A DNA stretch of 64,000 bases from Gigaspora margarita (GCA_009809945.1 WTPW01001570.1:1058-65057), one strand, 5' to 3'; counted from the first letter of the stretch, positions 1 through 10,920 are shown. A program made the numbers and translations. The notes: generated by a model from the letters alone, not told the origin.

Positions 1-364
1 TTTTTTTTTTTGTCTCTTTTTGTTTTGTTTTTTGTTCTAATCAATTCTCTCTTGCTTCGAGAATAGGAACTTGAAGTGAATCGTCTTCTCTGGCCCTTTC
101 TGGTTCAGAACTTTACATTCCATTTTACCTTCTCCGGTAGAAATAAAACCTATGAAATTACAATAAACTAATTAGTAAAAGCGAAAAAAGAAAATAAAAG
201 CTAGAACCTGATACTTATCTTAATCGAAATTCTGTATAAAAAAAATAAAAAAAAAGATCTAAAAAAAAATTAATGGGTTGATCGCTATGTAATTTAATAA
301 GATCAAGTGATTACAATAATCAACATGCATTGTATGTAGAACCTTAGATGATCTGCTATTTGCT

Positions 365-560
365 ATCTGCTATATAACGATTAATAACTTACAATCGTTA
401 TTTATCAATTCAAATGTATATGATAATAATCGATTAGCAGATGTATAACGATTTATATTTAATTACGATATATATCGATTATAGATATATATCGAGTTTT
501 ATCCAGTTTATCGATATATAACGTTATTTTTTAATCGATATAAAACGATTAATTTTTATA
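365..560. repeat. ATCGATATATA-type degenerate repeat cluster (copy 1)
   Basis: More than ten degenerate copies of AACGATTTATAT, ATCGATATATA or TATATCGATT occur within 200 bp. The cluster is preceded by an A-rich tract and by the block atgggttgatcgctatgtaa (about 272-292). The reverse complement of that block recurs next to a second cluster at 20990-21015. Similar clusters lie at 25080-25215 and 31310-31500, so this is a repeat family rather than random AT sequence. Confidence 0.6.
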
Positions 561-2439
561 TATCGATTAGTATCTATCTAAAAAATTTCCCGATGTTAAG
601 CATCTTCTTCAATGTGATCAAACAAGATTATGTACAAGCATTATAATTAATTGAGATAATTCTTACAATATTTTGTTGAAGGTTCATAGTGCAAGAATAT
701 GTATTTTTGATCTAGCTACAGCTTCCAATCAAATGCTATAGCATATAATTGGAACTCGAGTAACTATACAATTCAAAAATAAAAAAAGCAGTTCAAATAT
801 TAGAGTTAGTTAAAAAGAAATTGTCTTACTCAATCATTAAATAGATGAACCTTTATATATTTTTATTAAGAGACTGATCCTTTTAAAGATTTCATTCCAT
901 CACGTTAGCTACTATCTTAAAAATTAAGATTAGTTAGTAAATCTGCACTTTGAGCAATTCCCATCTGATAACATGTTCCCAGATTTTTCCTTTATCTATC
1001 TGTAACTAATCTCACTTAATAAATGAAATTAGAGCATTTTCTAGAAGAGAGATGAAAGCTTCTAATTCAAAAACCTTATCAGGATATTTGCAATTATACT
1101 ATTGCTCCATTTTTGTAATTTTTGAAGTCTCTCATTTTGTAAACTTTTATAATAAATGCATGGAAAATTTAAACAAAGCTAGTATACATTTTTTTTAATT
1201 AATTGTGTTTTACTAATGCATCAAAAAAAAATTTGGAATCAACAAAAATAAGTTAAATATAAATGAAGCACTTTAATCTTTTTATAATGAAATTACTCTA
1301 CTATAAATATACCTTTAATTAAATTTGTAAAATTTCTTACTTCATCTTTTGAATTGGTCAAATAATCATCAATAATATGCTCAACTTAGTGAAGTAGCAA
1401 CCTTAACTTTGCCAAGTTTGTCAAGAGTTGCATAGTTCCCATAACCAGTCTCAATTAATTCTCATACTGCTATAAATCTTCCAATCATCAAATATAAAAT
1501 AGTTGGTTATACTGGAAAAACAACTTTGGGTGAAATTTTTACCAAGTAGTAAGTAAAAAAATATGGCAGAATATTTTTAACCAAGTTTGGCTTTTTAGTA
1601 TCAAGACAGTTACAACAAAATATATTTATTCTTTTTGTAATTAGTAATTCAAAATTAGCATATAAATAAATAGATTCAAAATAAACAACTTATGTTATAA
1701 TTATTTCAAATTGTTGAACAAAAATATGTTTTTTTTAACAAATTCATTATGGAAATACAAAGATTTATATTTTAAAATATTAGTATATGCTTAGAATGTC
1801 TTAGTATTTGGTGCTATTCTAACATTAATGATTGCATTAAAGTCATTTTTGACATCAAGAAGTTCAATCATTTGAAAGTTTTTCGAAAAACTTTGCCATT
1901 TGGAAATCATTTAATTAGGAATAATTAAAACCAATTAATTGTAAAATATTTTAATTAAACTATTACGTGATTCTTTTTTTAGCAAAGTTAAAGCCTAGAT
2001 GAGTCAAATTTCCAAGATCACAATGATGTTTAAGAATTCATTTTTTATTTATATATGTTTATTGACTATATAAAAATTATTATGTCTAGTTGATTTAGTA
2101 TTACAATAGGTATTTACAAATCTGATTGGATAATTATTTGATCTAGAAGCATAGTAGATCTTTTTTGTATAACTAGAGGAAATTTGGGCTAATTGGAAAA
2201 AATTTTACGCTATATGCAACCACATTTTTTTATAGTAATATAATTTAAAGAATATTATTACTATAAATAGAAGGTTTTAGTCTACAAACTACCAAAATTT
2301 GATAAAGATTGGCAGTGACTTTGCAAACATTATTAGTAATATATTTTATTATCTATATAAAATTTTATTGTACCATGCAGGTTATATAAAAATTGATCTA
2401 TATACTCCTACTCTTAATTCAAAAAAAATAATCTGATAA

Positions 2440-2595
2440 GCATTTACGAATTATATAAACATTGAATAATATATATTTACAAATTTGTAAAGTAATTAAC
2501 TTTTTATTTATGAATTTGTAAATTACATAAACATTGAATGATATGCATTTACGAATTTGTAAAATTATTTAATTTGTATTTACGATTTAGAAAAT
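2440..2595. repeat. Tandem duplication, unit about 80 bp
   Basis: The string catttacgaattatataaa plus about 60 bp (containing attgaataatat and tttacaaatttgtaaa) is followed at once by a diverged second copy (attacataaacattgaatg, then gcatttacgaatttgtaaa). No function is visible. Confidence 0.5.
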
Positions 2596-3134
2596 ATTAA
2601 TTTAGATATTTTTGTGTTGTAAAAAAAATATAAAGAAGTATTTTTTGTTTTTATAAAAAAAACTTAAAAAATTTTCCCATATAAATTTTATTGGCTATAA
2701 AATACTTGAAATTGATATGTGACAATATCTATTAAATCTTAGGATTTGATACCCAAGAACAGAATTATTGTTCTTATTAAAAAAATAATTATAATTTTAT
2801 AATTATTTTTTTGAAATGTCTAAAGATATTACAACATTTTTTACTCATTTTTCTTTTTATAAACAAAAAGCTTATCATGAATCTTTTGTTACCAAGAATA
2901 ATATTTCTTGGTAGAATATTGACTTCAATTATTCTTATATTATTCAATATTTTAAATAAAACCAAAATAAACAATTTGATTTTTTGCAATATACAAAACA
3001 GATTCTATTTTTTGAATTTTTTGTTTGTCAGTATAGTATCCATACATATATTGAAAATAACAATTATTGTTTCTTTTATCTCTATTTGTAACATTATAAT
3101 AATAGATATCAAGATTCTCAATATCATTTCAGCT

Positions 3135-3261
3135 AGTGTTGGTACTGGAATTCTAGAACACCACTGGAATACTACTGGAATTTCAGATTCTTATAGCCTT
3201 CTAGTGGTTTCAGTAAAATTCTGAAATTCTAGTGGTGTTCCGGAATTCCAGTGCCAATACT
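3135..3261. mobile_element. Fold-back MITE-like hairpin
   Basis: The left arm (agtgttggtactggaattc, then aacaccactggaat) is almost exactly complementary to the right arm (attctagtggtgttccggaa, then ttccagtgccaatact). The 127-bp segment would fold into one long hairpin with an inner actggaatttcaga/tctgaaattctagt pair. No clear target-site duplication was found. The shape fits a miniature inverted-repeat or fold-back element. Confidence 0.7.
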
Positions 3262-3299
3262 GATTTTAGTATCAATGTAATTATTTCAAGCTTTTTTAA

Positions 3300-4350
3300 T
3301 TAGTTAATAAATCTCTTGAAAAAGATGAAAAATTAATAAGCATAAATTCTAAAGAATTGTTGATGCATATTAAAAGAATGTTTCATAATTTTAAACCTGA
3401 TTATAAAAACTTTTTATGAATTAAAAGTGTTGAGTATACAGGGACAACTCAGTACAAAAATGAGTCTAAATTGCTTTGTAAGTTCAAACAATCAGTATTA
3501 AAATGAAAAAGAAAAAGCAAACAAGATTTTAACCTTATCAAAACTTTCAAAACAAACTTCAAAAAAATTCAAAATCAGAGCAAATTGATGATATAGAAGT
3601 AAACCAATTAATTTTAATATAAGAACAACTTTCTTATTATTAACTCAATAACTATCTGTTTAGTATAAATACCAAACAGAAAAGTATTTACATAAAAACA
3701 ATTCATTAGTTTAAAATCTAGTTAATAAGGATGAACAAATTTTTATCAATTATTTCAATTATTTTTTTAATTTTTATCTGTTATTATTAATCCAAATTTT
3801 AATTATTCTTTAACCTAAACTATTTATTTTTTAAATGATGAATTTGAAACTAGCTTGGAAAATTGGCCAGATGAAGGAGATGGACAATCTTTTTATTATT
3901 CTGCAAGTAGTTTAGAAACCAGTTTGAATTCTTCTTCAAATCAAACAACAAATTTTTTTGAAAACTACATTTCAGTAACCAAATTTTTGCAAAACAAACA
4001 AATCAATTTTCAAGATTTTTATTCAAAAATTAATAATCTCAATTCAGTAATATGGTGCATGAATATGAATATTCTTTAAATAATAGACATTGTTGGAATT
4101 GCAATCAATCACTTCATTATTGATATTGTATAGCATGTAAAAAAACACTTAAATTTTGTAATTGTGAATTTATTTGCAGTCTTATAGTGCCAACTGGACA
4201 AAAAAACAAATATAAATACAATCAATTTAAAAAATATAAATAGTACATATTAGATAGTAGTAATCTTGAGCATGATTGTATTGTGATAGTATCAAAAGAA
4301 GATAAGCAATTTGTTTTATTTTTCAATATAAAATTTTTTTTTATATCAAG
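3300..4350 (+). pseudogene. Degraded unknown gene(s) with Cys-rich segment
   Basis: Coding-like stretches in shifting plus-strand frames are broken by stops. At about 3360-3600 a frame reads a Lys-rich segment containing YTGTTQYKNESKLLCKF. At 3855-4079 there is a Ser/Asn-rich 74-residue open stretch. After a frame change, 4080-4190 reads HCWNCNQ, then YCIACKKTLKFCNCEF, a set of CxxC pairs that could bind zinc. I do not recognise the family. It could be one gene with introns or two remnants; it is cut at the right by the retroelement beginning near 4420. Confidence 0.35.
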
Positions 4351-4419
4351 TTTCTACTTTGGAAAAAGGTTTTTAATCAAGCAAATGGATCAAGAGTGCC
4401 TCTTTGGGTACCGATATTT

Positions 4420-4492
4420 GTTATATTGATGAGAATATAACTAGTCACATGTACAACTTTTGGTTGTCTAATTTAAATAGTCTGGTCGAAGG
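4420..4492 (-). mobile_element. 3' end of tRNA-headed retroelement, left piece
   Basis: Read on the minus strand this matches the 3' end of the element at 26496-27427 (ctagttgtac, accaaaagttg, gcctatttaagtag in the homologue). It ends at the target duplication ggtcgaagg and continues after the transposon at 8745. Together 4420-4492 and 8745-9534 form one element interrupted by the 4243-bp insertion. The left border is approximate because similarity fades near aacaaat. Confidence 0.7.
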
Positions 4493-4905
4493 AGCAAGAC
4501 GGAAATTCATTTTGATTGGTCACATGACAATTTTCGATCTTCAAAAATAGCCAATCAAATTGTGCCAAATTTGCCAAAAATGCAATTCTTNAGCAACTTN
4601 GCTCATATGACAAAATNGTAACANGTTAGGTTTTAATTATCATCGTTTAACTACAAGCTTTCAAGTATTTTTTATTATGTTTGAAAACTTGGGATCGAAT
4701 GGGATCGAATGTTCTGCCAAGTTTTCGTAGTACTAACTTTTTATTTTTTTTTACATTTACCAATCGTTAATAGCATTAAGTGCCACTAAAAAAGCGTCAG
4801 GGTTCTCCCTTCTTACTTCCTCCGCTGTATCATCTTCCTGATCAGGTTCTTCTATATTTTTTCTTGTTTTTCTTCTTTGGTGAGAGCGTTAGGACCTTTT
4901 TCCAA

Positions 4906-7840
4906 TCACTTTTTGAAACTTTCAACATTATAGTGAATGCCTTTTTTGTAATATTCTTTACAGTGGCGGCAGCAAGATTCCATCATCGAATAACAGCTAT
5001 GATGATAGCCGTGCCCACAAACTAAAACTTTACCATTATCCAAAAATTTATGACAATGATCGCACAAATTAGGTTCTGGGGGGAAATTTGAACTATAGCC
5101 TGTAAGGACGAAACTTGGATGTTAAAAATTTTTTTTTAAAATAAAAAAAACAAAAAAACTTATAATTTAATAAAAACGAGTTTTACTTTCCTGGTGACAT
5201 TATAAGAAAAAATCTTATTAATTTTTTATATTGCATGAAATTAGTAAATTAGATTTCATATTGTTTTCTTATACAATATATACAGTACTGACATTAAAGA
5301 TTGGCTGGTATTAATTTCATTGTTTGATGAGCCATATTGCAACTTCATCATAGCATTCGAATGACAAAAATTATATTATCATGGGATCTTTTGCAATATA
5401 GGTGAACCGATTTTAAATTAATTGATCATTAATACCTTTTTATTAACGGTATCACCTATACTGCAAGAGATCCTTATTATGCATTCAAAGTTACGATTAT
5501 ATGAAATCGAATTAACCAAAACTTATTAAAATTAACTTATTTTTACAACTTTACCTGCAGGTAGGCATTTTGTATCTACGGTTTCGTCCAGAGTAGCTAA
5601 ATAGTATTCCGGATTTTTTTTTTTTTGGATTTGGCTTTTTCCACGATTTTTAAAAATTTTTTGTATATGATTAAGAAGAAAAAGCCCAGTTTTCTCTGTT
5701 AAAAAGCTTAATTCAAATGGTGTGTAAGGATATCGTTTGGTTTTAATAAAGGTGTCCCGCAATTTTTCATTATTCTGCATATCTACATTGTAAGTTTAAT
5801 TAGTGTTTTGAATAAATAAGTACTGTAGTTAAAGTGCATACCGATTACATAAGCCTGTTTTATAATATTTTCTGCCGTTAAATTCGAAGAAGTTTGTGCA
5901 CAGATTTTACTATGAAAATTCTCAACATAGTACTCATTGAAATTTACTAAAAAAAGTTTAATTGCTTCAAAAAATGAATTGTTAGTGTCTTGCCAATAAA
6001 AGGTATTAGATAGAAATGCGAGTGGTGCTTTATTATAATTATGTCGTCACCAATGTAACATAAATGTCCAAATATGGAATATCAACTCTATATATTCGTT
6101 AAATGAGCCAGACCGAAAAAGGATAGTATATACTTCTAATACGGCTGGGACTAAATTGTCTAAGAGATCAAAAACCATGCAGTATTCAAGATCTTTACAA
6201 GTTAATCCAAATTTTGCTATAATTTTTTCTTTAATTTTACACCAACCACCATGTGCTAATTCTAATAGTAAGTTAATTCGCTATGGTTTGGGGTTCTTAG
6301 CTAACTTTTTTTTTTTGCCAAAAACAAAATGGAACAATTTTTTAAAAAAAGAATAATACACAAGTATAATATGTTCTTGGCTGTTCAAAGAAACATACAA
6401 TGGTCCTAGTAGTGGAATAAATGAACTGATCTCATGAGGGATATTAAAAGATGATTTATTTAAATTTGTAATTGCTTTGCGAATAAAAAGCTGGCCAGGC
6501 CAGTCTGCTACGATAGGTGCTACAGAATTATATAAATGCCCAATGTCCTTGTTAATTTTTAATATCATTTGAAGTGCATTAATGTAATCATCCATTGTGT
6601 GTAAACTTTGTTCTTGAAATCCAATTAGTCGCATATCTTTGGTAGATCGTTCCTCTTTTTGCTCATTTATTGCATTGTCATAAACATGAACTGTTAACAA
6701 CTCAATCTTATTACAATTAACTTTTAGCTCCCCAAACGTGGTCCATTGTAGCTTTCGTGTCTCATAAGAAATATCAAAGACTCCATTATACTGATGTAAT
6801 AACCTAAAACAAATATTGCTCGCATCAATATTTAGTGGATTATGAATATTTTTATTATTAAAAATAAGAGGGATCGATGCACATAACTTTACTGGTTTGC
6901 AAATACATGTTGCAAAATGTAAGGGTGTTGATAGTGTTGCTGCATTAGGATGTCTTTCTTCATGAATATTATGATAGTCGTCCAAATTGTAAATATATAA
7001 AATATTCTAAATTAAAAATATTTAAATTATAAAAAAAAAAAAATTTAAAATAAAAAAAACAATTTGAAATAAAAAAAAAAAAATTACGCCATTATTTGTA
7101 AAAAAAATTTGAATATTTTGGAAATGATCTTGAACAAGTTTTTTCTTGTAATTATTGATTGTTTTACTACATACAGACACACCCAAATTGTGCAATGTAT
7201 CAATAGCTGCAGATGAAGTTCCAGATGCTGAAAGATACAAGCCAACCTCCAGTTCAAAACTATTAACAAACATGTTTCTTGCATTAGCCATCATATAGCA
7301 AAAACTAACTACAGTTTTTTTTGCTTCTAATTTTTTATATGTAGATCTTTCATTAGGAATTAATGCTCTAACCATTTGATCAAAAAACCCACACAAGTGA
7401 GAATCAGTATTCTCTATCATTAATTGAAAACGAACAGGACTAAGTTCAATAAAACCAGGCTTTTCACGTTGATATTTATAAAGAACTTTTGTAAGTATTT
7501 GAATCTGATCTGCGAATGTAAGACCATTATTTAATAAAGCCTTCTGTGCATTACAATCATTGTCAATATTTGCTTCAAGTATCTGAGTATCACAATCTGT
7601 AACCAGCATATTATTAATGTTCGCTTGTTCAACCAGAGGCTTTTTTTTTAAATGACGATCGGGCTCTACAATATCTAAATAATGACTATAGCATATTTCT
7701 TGCCCGATTTTTAAATAATCATATTGCTTCAATGTTCCTTTTGTTTGTGCTTTTTTGTATGCAATTGAAGTAATTTTTTGAAACATAGTGCAGTTTCTAC
7801 TACAATTTTGTATGGAACAAGGGCCCTCATTTTTTTTCAT
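4906..7840 (-). pseudogene. Four-exon transposon gene with C-terminal zinc-binding motif
   Basis: Proposed exons are 7840-7088, 7006-5842, 5782-5555 and 5099-4906. Introns are 81, 59 and 455 nt, all GT-AG with preserved phase, giving 780 codons including the stop. Exon 1 has a Cys-containing start (CSIQNCSRNCTMFQK) and a segment with FELEVGLYLSASG and TINNYKKKL. Exon 2 opens with LDDYHNIHEERHPNAATLS, a charged D/H-rich motif, and later has WPGQLFIRKAI. Exon 4 has CDHC, CGHGYHHSCY and CRHC, a RING-like ligand array. The order resembles a very abundant unnamed arbuscular-mycorrhizal family and loosely the DUF6589 fungal proteins; both comparisons are from memory. Two in-frame stops remain, TAG at 6281-6283 and TGA at 6047-6049, each one transition from a plausible Trp or Arg codon. 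It is the only coding cargo of the transposon and so the likely transposase, but catalysis is unproven. Confidence 0.75.
5384..5473. mobile_element. 90-bp MITE inside intron 3
   Basis: The termini ggatcttttgcaatataggt and acctatactgcaagagatcc are inverted repeats with two mismatches, enclosing AT-rich DNA. It lies inside the 455-nt third intron of the transposon gene and may explain why that intron is much longer than the other two. No clean TSD was found. Confidence 0.6.
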
Positions 7841-7991
7841 CGTGGTAATGGTGAATGGATAGCAATAGCAGTATAAAAAACACAACAACGGGCAATATTG
7901 CCAATATAAATAACAAGTACAACAATAGTATCAAAAAATTTTTTATTCGTATATATGTACAGATGAAAAAAATTTTTATATTTATCATAAT

Positions 7992-8025
7992 GGCCAATTA
8001 GAATTTTCTAAAGTTCCGTCTTGCT
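7992..8025. repeat. Second, internal copy of the transposon right terminus
   Basis: The segment ccaattagaattttc, then aagttccgtcttgct ends with the same tccgtcttgct as the true right end at 8735 and has the same upstream ccaatta motif. The bases following it (tgtttagaa) do not match the 9-bp TSD, so it is not the outer border here. Confidence 0.6.
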
Positions 8026-8164
8026 TGTTTAGAAATGCTTTGGGTAAGTACTTTCTCATAGTAGAATCATAAGAAGAAAAAAAAAATCTAACTATCTCAA
8101 CTTTTTGAATGCCTTTAACACAATTCCATTTTGGTAACAATGGTCAACTCAATTTGTATTAGAA

Positions 8165-8283
8165 TGTCCACGGTACTGTTGTGCATAATTTTGCTTACGC
8201 TAAAATTTTTTTTTTACATATAAAAACAATATAAAAAATCATTTTTAGCGAGAGCAGAATTATGCACCACAATACTCTGGACA
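8165..8283. mobile_element. 119-bp hairpin MITE
   Basis: The left arm tgtccacggtactgttgtgc, then ataattttgc pairs with the right arm gcagaattatgcaccac, then aatactctggaca. The arms are about 40 bp each with a few mismatches. It sits in the 5' part of the 4.2 kb transposon, upstream of the gene start, and is probably a nested insertion. Confidence 0.65.
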
Positions 8284-8744
8284 CACTAATTTGTATCGGT
8301 GCTTATTCCTTTTAGTATCAACTCCATTTCGATGATAATATCAAACTTGATAAAACTTGATAAAACAAATATCTAACTTGATTTATTTCGCCATTACATA
8401 TTTTTTATCAAATTATTGATGTTATTATTACATATTACTCATTGTATGCGTATAACTTATGATCATAAAGAAAAAGGCAATAAAAAATGTAGAATAACGT
8501 AATATACATTTTTGACTTGCAAAATAAAGTTGCAAAAATAAACGAAAGTGACAGAAAGAAAAAAAAACGAGCTTAATAAAACAATCGATAAAAAAATAAA
8601 ATATATCGCTAAAGGTTAATTTTTATTATATTATAACACAGCAGATCACGGGACTAAATTGGCCAATCAGAATAAAATGTCAATCATTGTCGATCATTCT
8701 AATTACAGCCAATTAAAATGAATTTCCGTCTTGCTGGTCGAAGG

Positions 8745-9534
8745 TTCTATACTAGTTGCTATACCTGCAACCCAACTAGAAGGTTATTTATTTAAACTTT
8801 CTGATCTTTGCTTCACCTGCTAATCCTATTTGTATCACTAGTACAATCCTCTGTTATATTAGTTAGTCAAGATTAGTCCCAGATACTTATGGAATCCTCT
8901 TAGGACTAGTTTATTCTTATGGAATACTTTGTAGAGCAGTCCCTACCCAAAACAGGTATTACCTATATTTTGGTAACTTATACATTTACTAAAATGGACT
9001 ACTTGCAGTCTAGGGATTAGCCTAAACTGCTATCATTACCTACTTCTATCCTTGCAAGATTTGCTCTGATCTCAGCACCCATCTTAACATCCTACTAGTT
9101 CTTATACCAGATTCACAAACTTTTAAACTAGTTAGCCCAGAAAGGTCGATATAGCTTTCTTTTTTTGGTACCTACTGCTAGAACATAAGTCTTTTTCCTC
9201 CAGTATGACTCTAGCAGCCAAGTTAGTAGACCTCTCCTCAAGAGTCTTGTCATTCAATTCTCCAGCTCTAGTTTCCAATATTTTAGCTTTGGTAGTACTA
9301 TCAAAGATCTTTGCTACCTTCTTACTCAGGACTTGTCAAATAGAATTTTATTTCTCTGATTCCTTTGATTTTGTATGCCAAAAGCTCCTATTCAAAATGG
9401 TGTACCAAGCAACTGATCGATAAGAAACAGTTACTGGATCACAGGTCTATTTTCAAAGCATTGCTAGTAGAATTTGAACCCTAGACCTGCTACTTGGGGT
9501 GACAACTTAGCAACTTCCCTAAGTCGCCACACCC
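8745..9534 (-). mobile_element. tRNA-headed retroelement, main piece (minus strand)
   Basis: The minus-strand 5' end at 9534 begins gggtgtggcgacttagggaa and has a B-box-like gggttcaaattct about 50 bp on, as in Pol III promoters of tRNA-derived SINEs. The 3' portion (gggttgcaggtatagcaact) matches 27328-27350 in the plus-strand copy at 26496. The element is about 860 bp with its left piece at 4420-4492. I see no reading frame of its own, so it should depend on LINE machinery in trans. Confidence 0.65.
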
Positions 9535-9540
9535 TTAATA

Positions 9541-9950
9541 AAAAAAATTTTTCAAATTATTCTTTAATGATACTCAATATAAAAATTGTTATAATTGTAG
9601 TAGAAAAGATCATTTTGCAAATGAATGTATATATTGTTAATAAATATCTGGTTAGTGCTTAAACACCAATCAGAAATTTATTTGTGTAAATTCAAAATAT
9701 CTTTGTCATTTAAACACGCTCAAATTCAGTAAAAAATATTTAGAAACAAATTGTTGAAACATATAGACAAGAATATAATATTTTGTATAAAGATTGTTTT
9801 TTTGGAAGAACTTCTGATGAAGTTGCTTTAAAAGCAAATAAATTTTTAAAAAAATATAAACCACTCTTTCAATTACATGATATTTACTATTATAAACTTA
9901 AATCAATCAATTTATAGTTACATTTTTAGTAGTTGTTAGCTGTAGTATAT
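9541..9950 (+). pseudogene. Gene remnant with CCHC zinc knuckle
   Basis: At about 9577-9620 the plus strand reads KNCYNCSRKDHFANEC, a C-x2-C-x4-H-x4-C knuckle. After stops, about 9745-9915 reads a Lys/Tyr-rich segment including FGRTSDEVALKANKFLKKY. Knuckles are common in retrotransposon Gag but also in host proteins; with nothing else recognisable I cannot choose. It abuts the 5' end of the minus-strand retroelement at 9534. Confidence 0.35.
9648..9689 (+). promoter_or_regulatory. Hairpin plus AAATTTATTTG box (copy 1)
   Basis: An imperfect inverted repeat (ctggttagtgctt/aacaccaatcag) is followed directly by aaatttatttgtgtaa. The same layout recurs at 10021 and 10877; in those copies a Met-initiated frame begins 30-70 bp downstream. 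A role as promoter or 5' UTR element is inference. Confidence 0.4.
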
Positions 9951-10020
9951 ATTTTGAATCAAAATTGAACTTTCAATAATTTATCAAATTAATAAAAATA
10001 TAATTAAATAAAATATAATT

Positions 10021-10062
10021 TTGATTAGTGTTTATTACCAATCAGAAATTTATTTGTATAAT
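10021..10062 (+). promoter_or_regulatory. Hairpin plus AAATTTATTTG box (copy 2)
   Basis: ttgattagtgtttattacca, then atcag, is followed by aaatttatttgtataa. An ATG follows a few bases later at about 10069, but the frame is soon broken. Confidence 0.4.
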
Positions 10063-10308
10063 TTCAAAAATGTTAAGAAATATTGCTATTAACAGTCTAG
10101 CATCATTTGAAAAACTATGATTGGCAAAATATTATTCAAAGAACTTAACTATCAATTTATTGATAGCAGTGCTTTTTATTAATATTTAGCAAAAAAATTT
10201 TATTTGAAAAATACTATTCAACTTAATGAAATTTATCTTTTTAAAAATAAAATAATCAAAAAGCTATTTTATTATTTAAAAGAAAGTAAACATGCTAATA
10301 ATCAATTT

Positions 10309-10608
10309 TAACAGAATTTGACAATAGGTCAAAAAGCTTCTAAGATTGCAAAAAATCTAGAAATTTGATCTATAGTCAACGAGAAAATCCAAACTATTAC
10401 TAAGAAGAAAGAATTTGTTGTAGTGGGGCATGATGCAACAACTAATATTTTACTAGATGCAAAAATTAAATTGGTACTCGATGCAGAACTTCAAACCAGA
10501 GTAAATCAAAGAGCTAAGCAGATACTTGAAGTAGAACTTGAAACTAAAGATGATGTTAAGCAATTGGAATGTTTGGATGAACTTAAAATAATTAGAAAAG
10601 TTTATTAA
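10309..10608 (+). pseudogene. Remnant of unknown helix-rich protein
   Basis: The frame begins LTIGQKASKIAKNLEI, has a TGA, then continues as VNEKIQTITKKKEF and a 61-residue acidic/Leu-rich segment ending ECLDELKIIRKVY. The first part resembles a helix-turn-helix written as A-x3-A-x-NLxIS-x2-TV, but this is weak. The tail looks like a short coiled coil. I do not recognise a family. Confidence 0.35.
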
Positions 10609-10876
10609 ATATCTTAAAACAAGATTTTGATATATATAATATAGTATTGGAAACCAAGAAAGTTGCTACTATTATAGATACTTCAAAATTATCTAGTAAG
10701 TAGTATTGACAAAAATAATAAAACATATTTATTGGTACAATTTTAGTAACAATAATTTATTTATAGTTTTATTTTATGTTTATTTTTTTTGTTTACAAAT
10801 TTTTAACATACTCTCAACCAAGCTAAATTTTTTGGCCATTTCAAGATTTTGATTTATATTTAATAAAATTTATAAT

Positions 10877-10920
10877 CTAACTAGTACAATTAGTACTAGT
10901 TAGAAATTTAGTTGCGTAAT
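10877..10920 (+). promoter_or_regulatory. Hairpin plus AAATTTAGTTG box (copy 3)
   Basis: ctaactagtac/gtactagttag is a near-perfect inverted repeat around an AAT loop, followed by aaatttagttgcgtaa. An ATG opening a Lys-rich frame lies about 33 bp downstream, at 10954. Confidence 0.45.

Larger units (their letters stand above)
1..2780. other. AT-rich region with no gene seen
   Basis: I find no reading frame with recognisable coding character on either strand. The stretch holds a T-rich tract at 1-50, A-rich DNA at 180-280, the ATCGATATATA cluster at 365-560 and a tandem duplication near 2440-2590. A near-perfect AT palindrome lies at 2779-2814, just outside. The rest is unexplained AT-rich sequence. 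Confidence 0.6.
4493..8735 (-). mobile_element. 4.2 kb DNA transposon, 27-bp TIRs, 9-bp TSD
   Basis: The left end reads AGCAAGACGGAAATTC then ATTTTGATTGG (4493-4519). The right end, reverse-complemented from 8709-8735, reads the same with one mismatch. The 9 bp ggtcgaagg occur directly outside both ends (4484-4492 and 8736-8744). The flanks join into a continuous retroelement sequence, and an unoccupied relative is present near 27330-27420, so the borders are fixed by comparison inside this window. The cargo is one minus-strand four-exon gene (4906-7840). The subterminal regions carry several CCAATC/GATTGG motifs. A 9-bp TSD is typical of Mutator-like elements (established knowledge), but I do not see a Mutator transposase, so the superfamily is open. 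Scattered Ns at 4591-4624 lie within it. Confidence 0.88.

Noticed and set aside
365..560. Telomeric or centromeric satellite
   Set aside because: The strings are degenerate without fixed period, and four clusters are internal and dispersed; no telomere-type G-rich repeat is present.
2811..3224. 137-residue open frame on the plus strand
   Set aside because: Composed of Ile/Phe/Asn from AT-rich DNA and running into the fold-back hairpin; no coding features.
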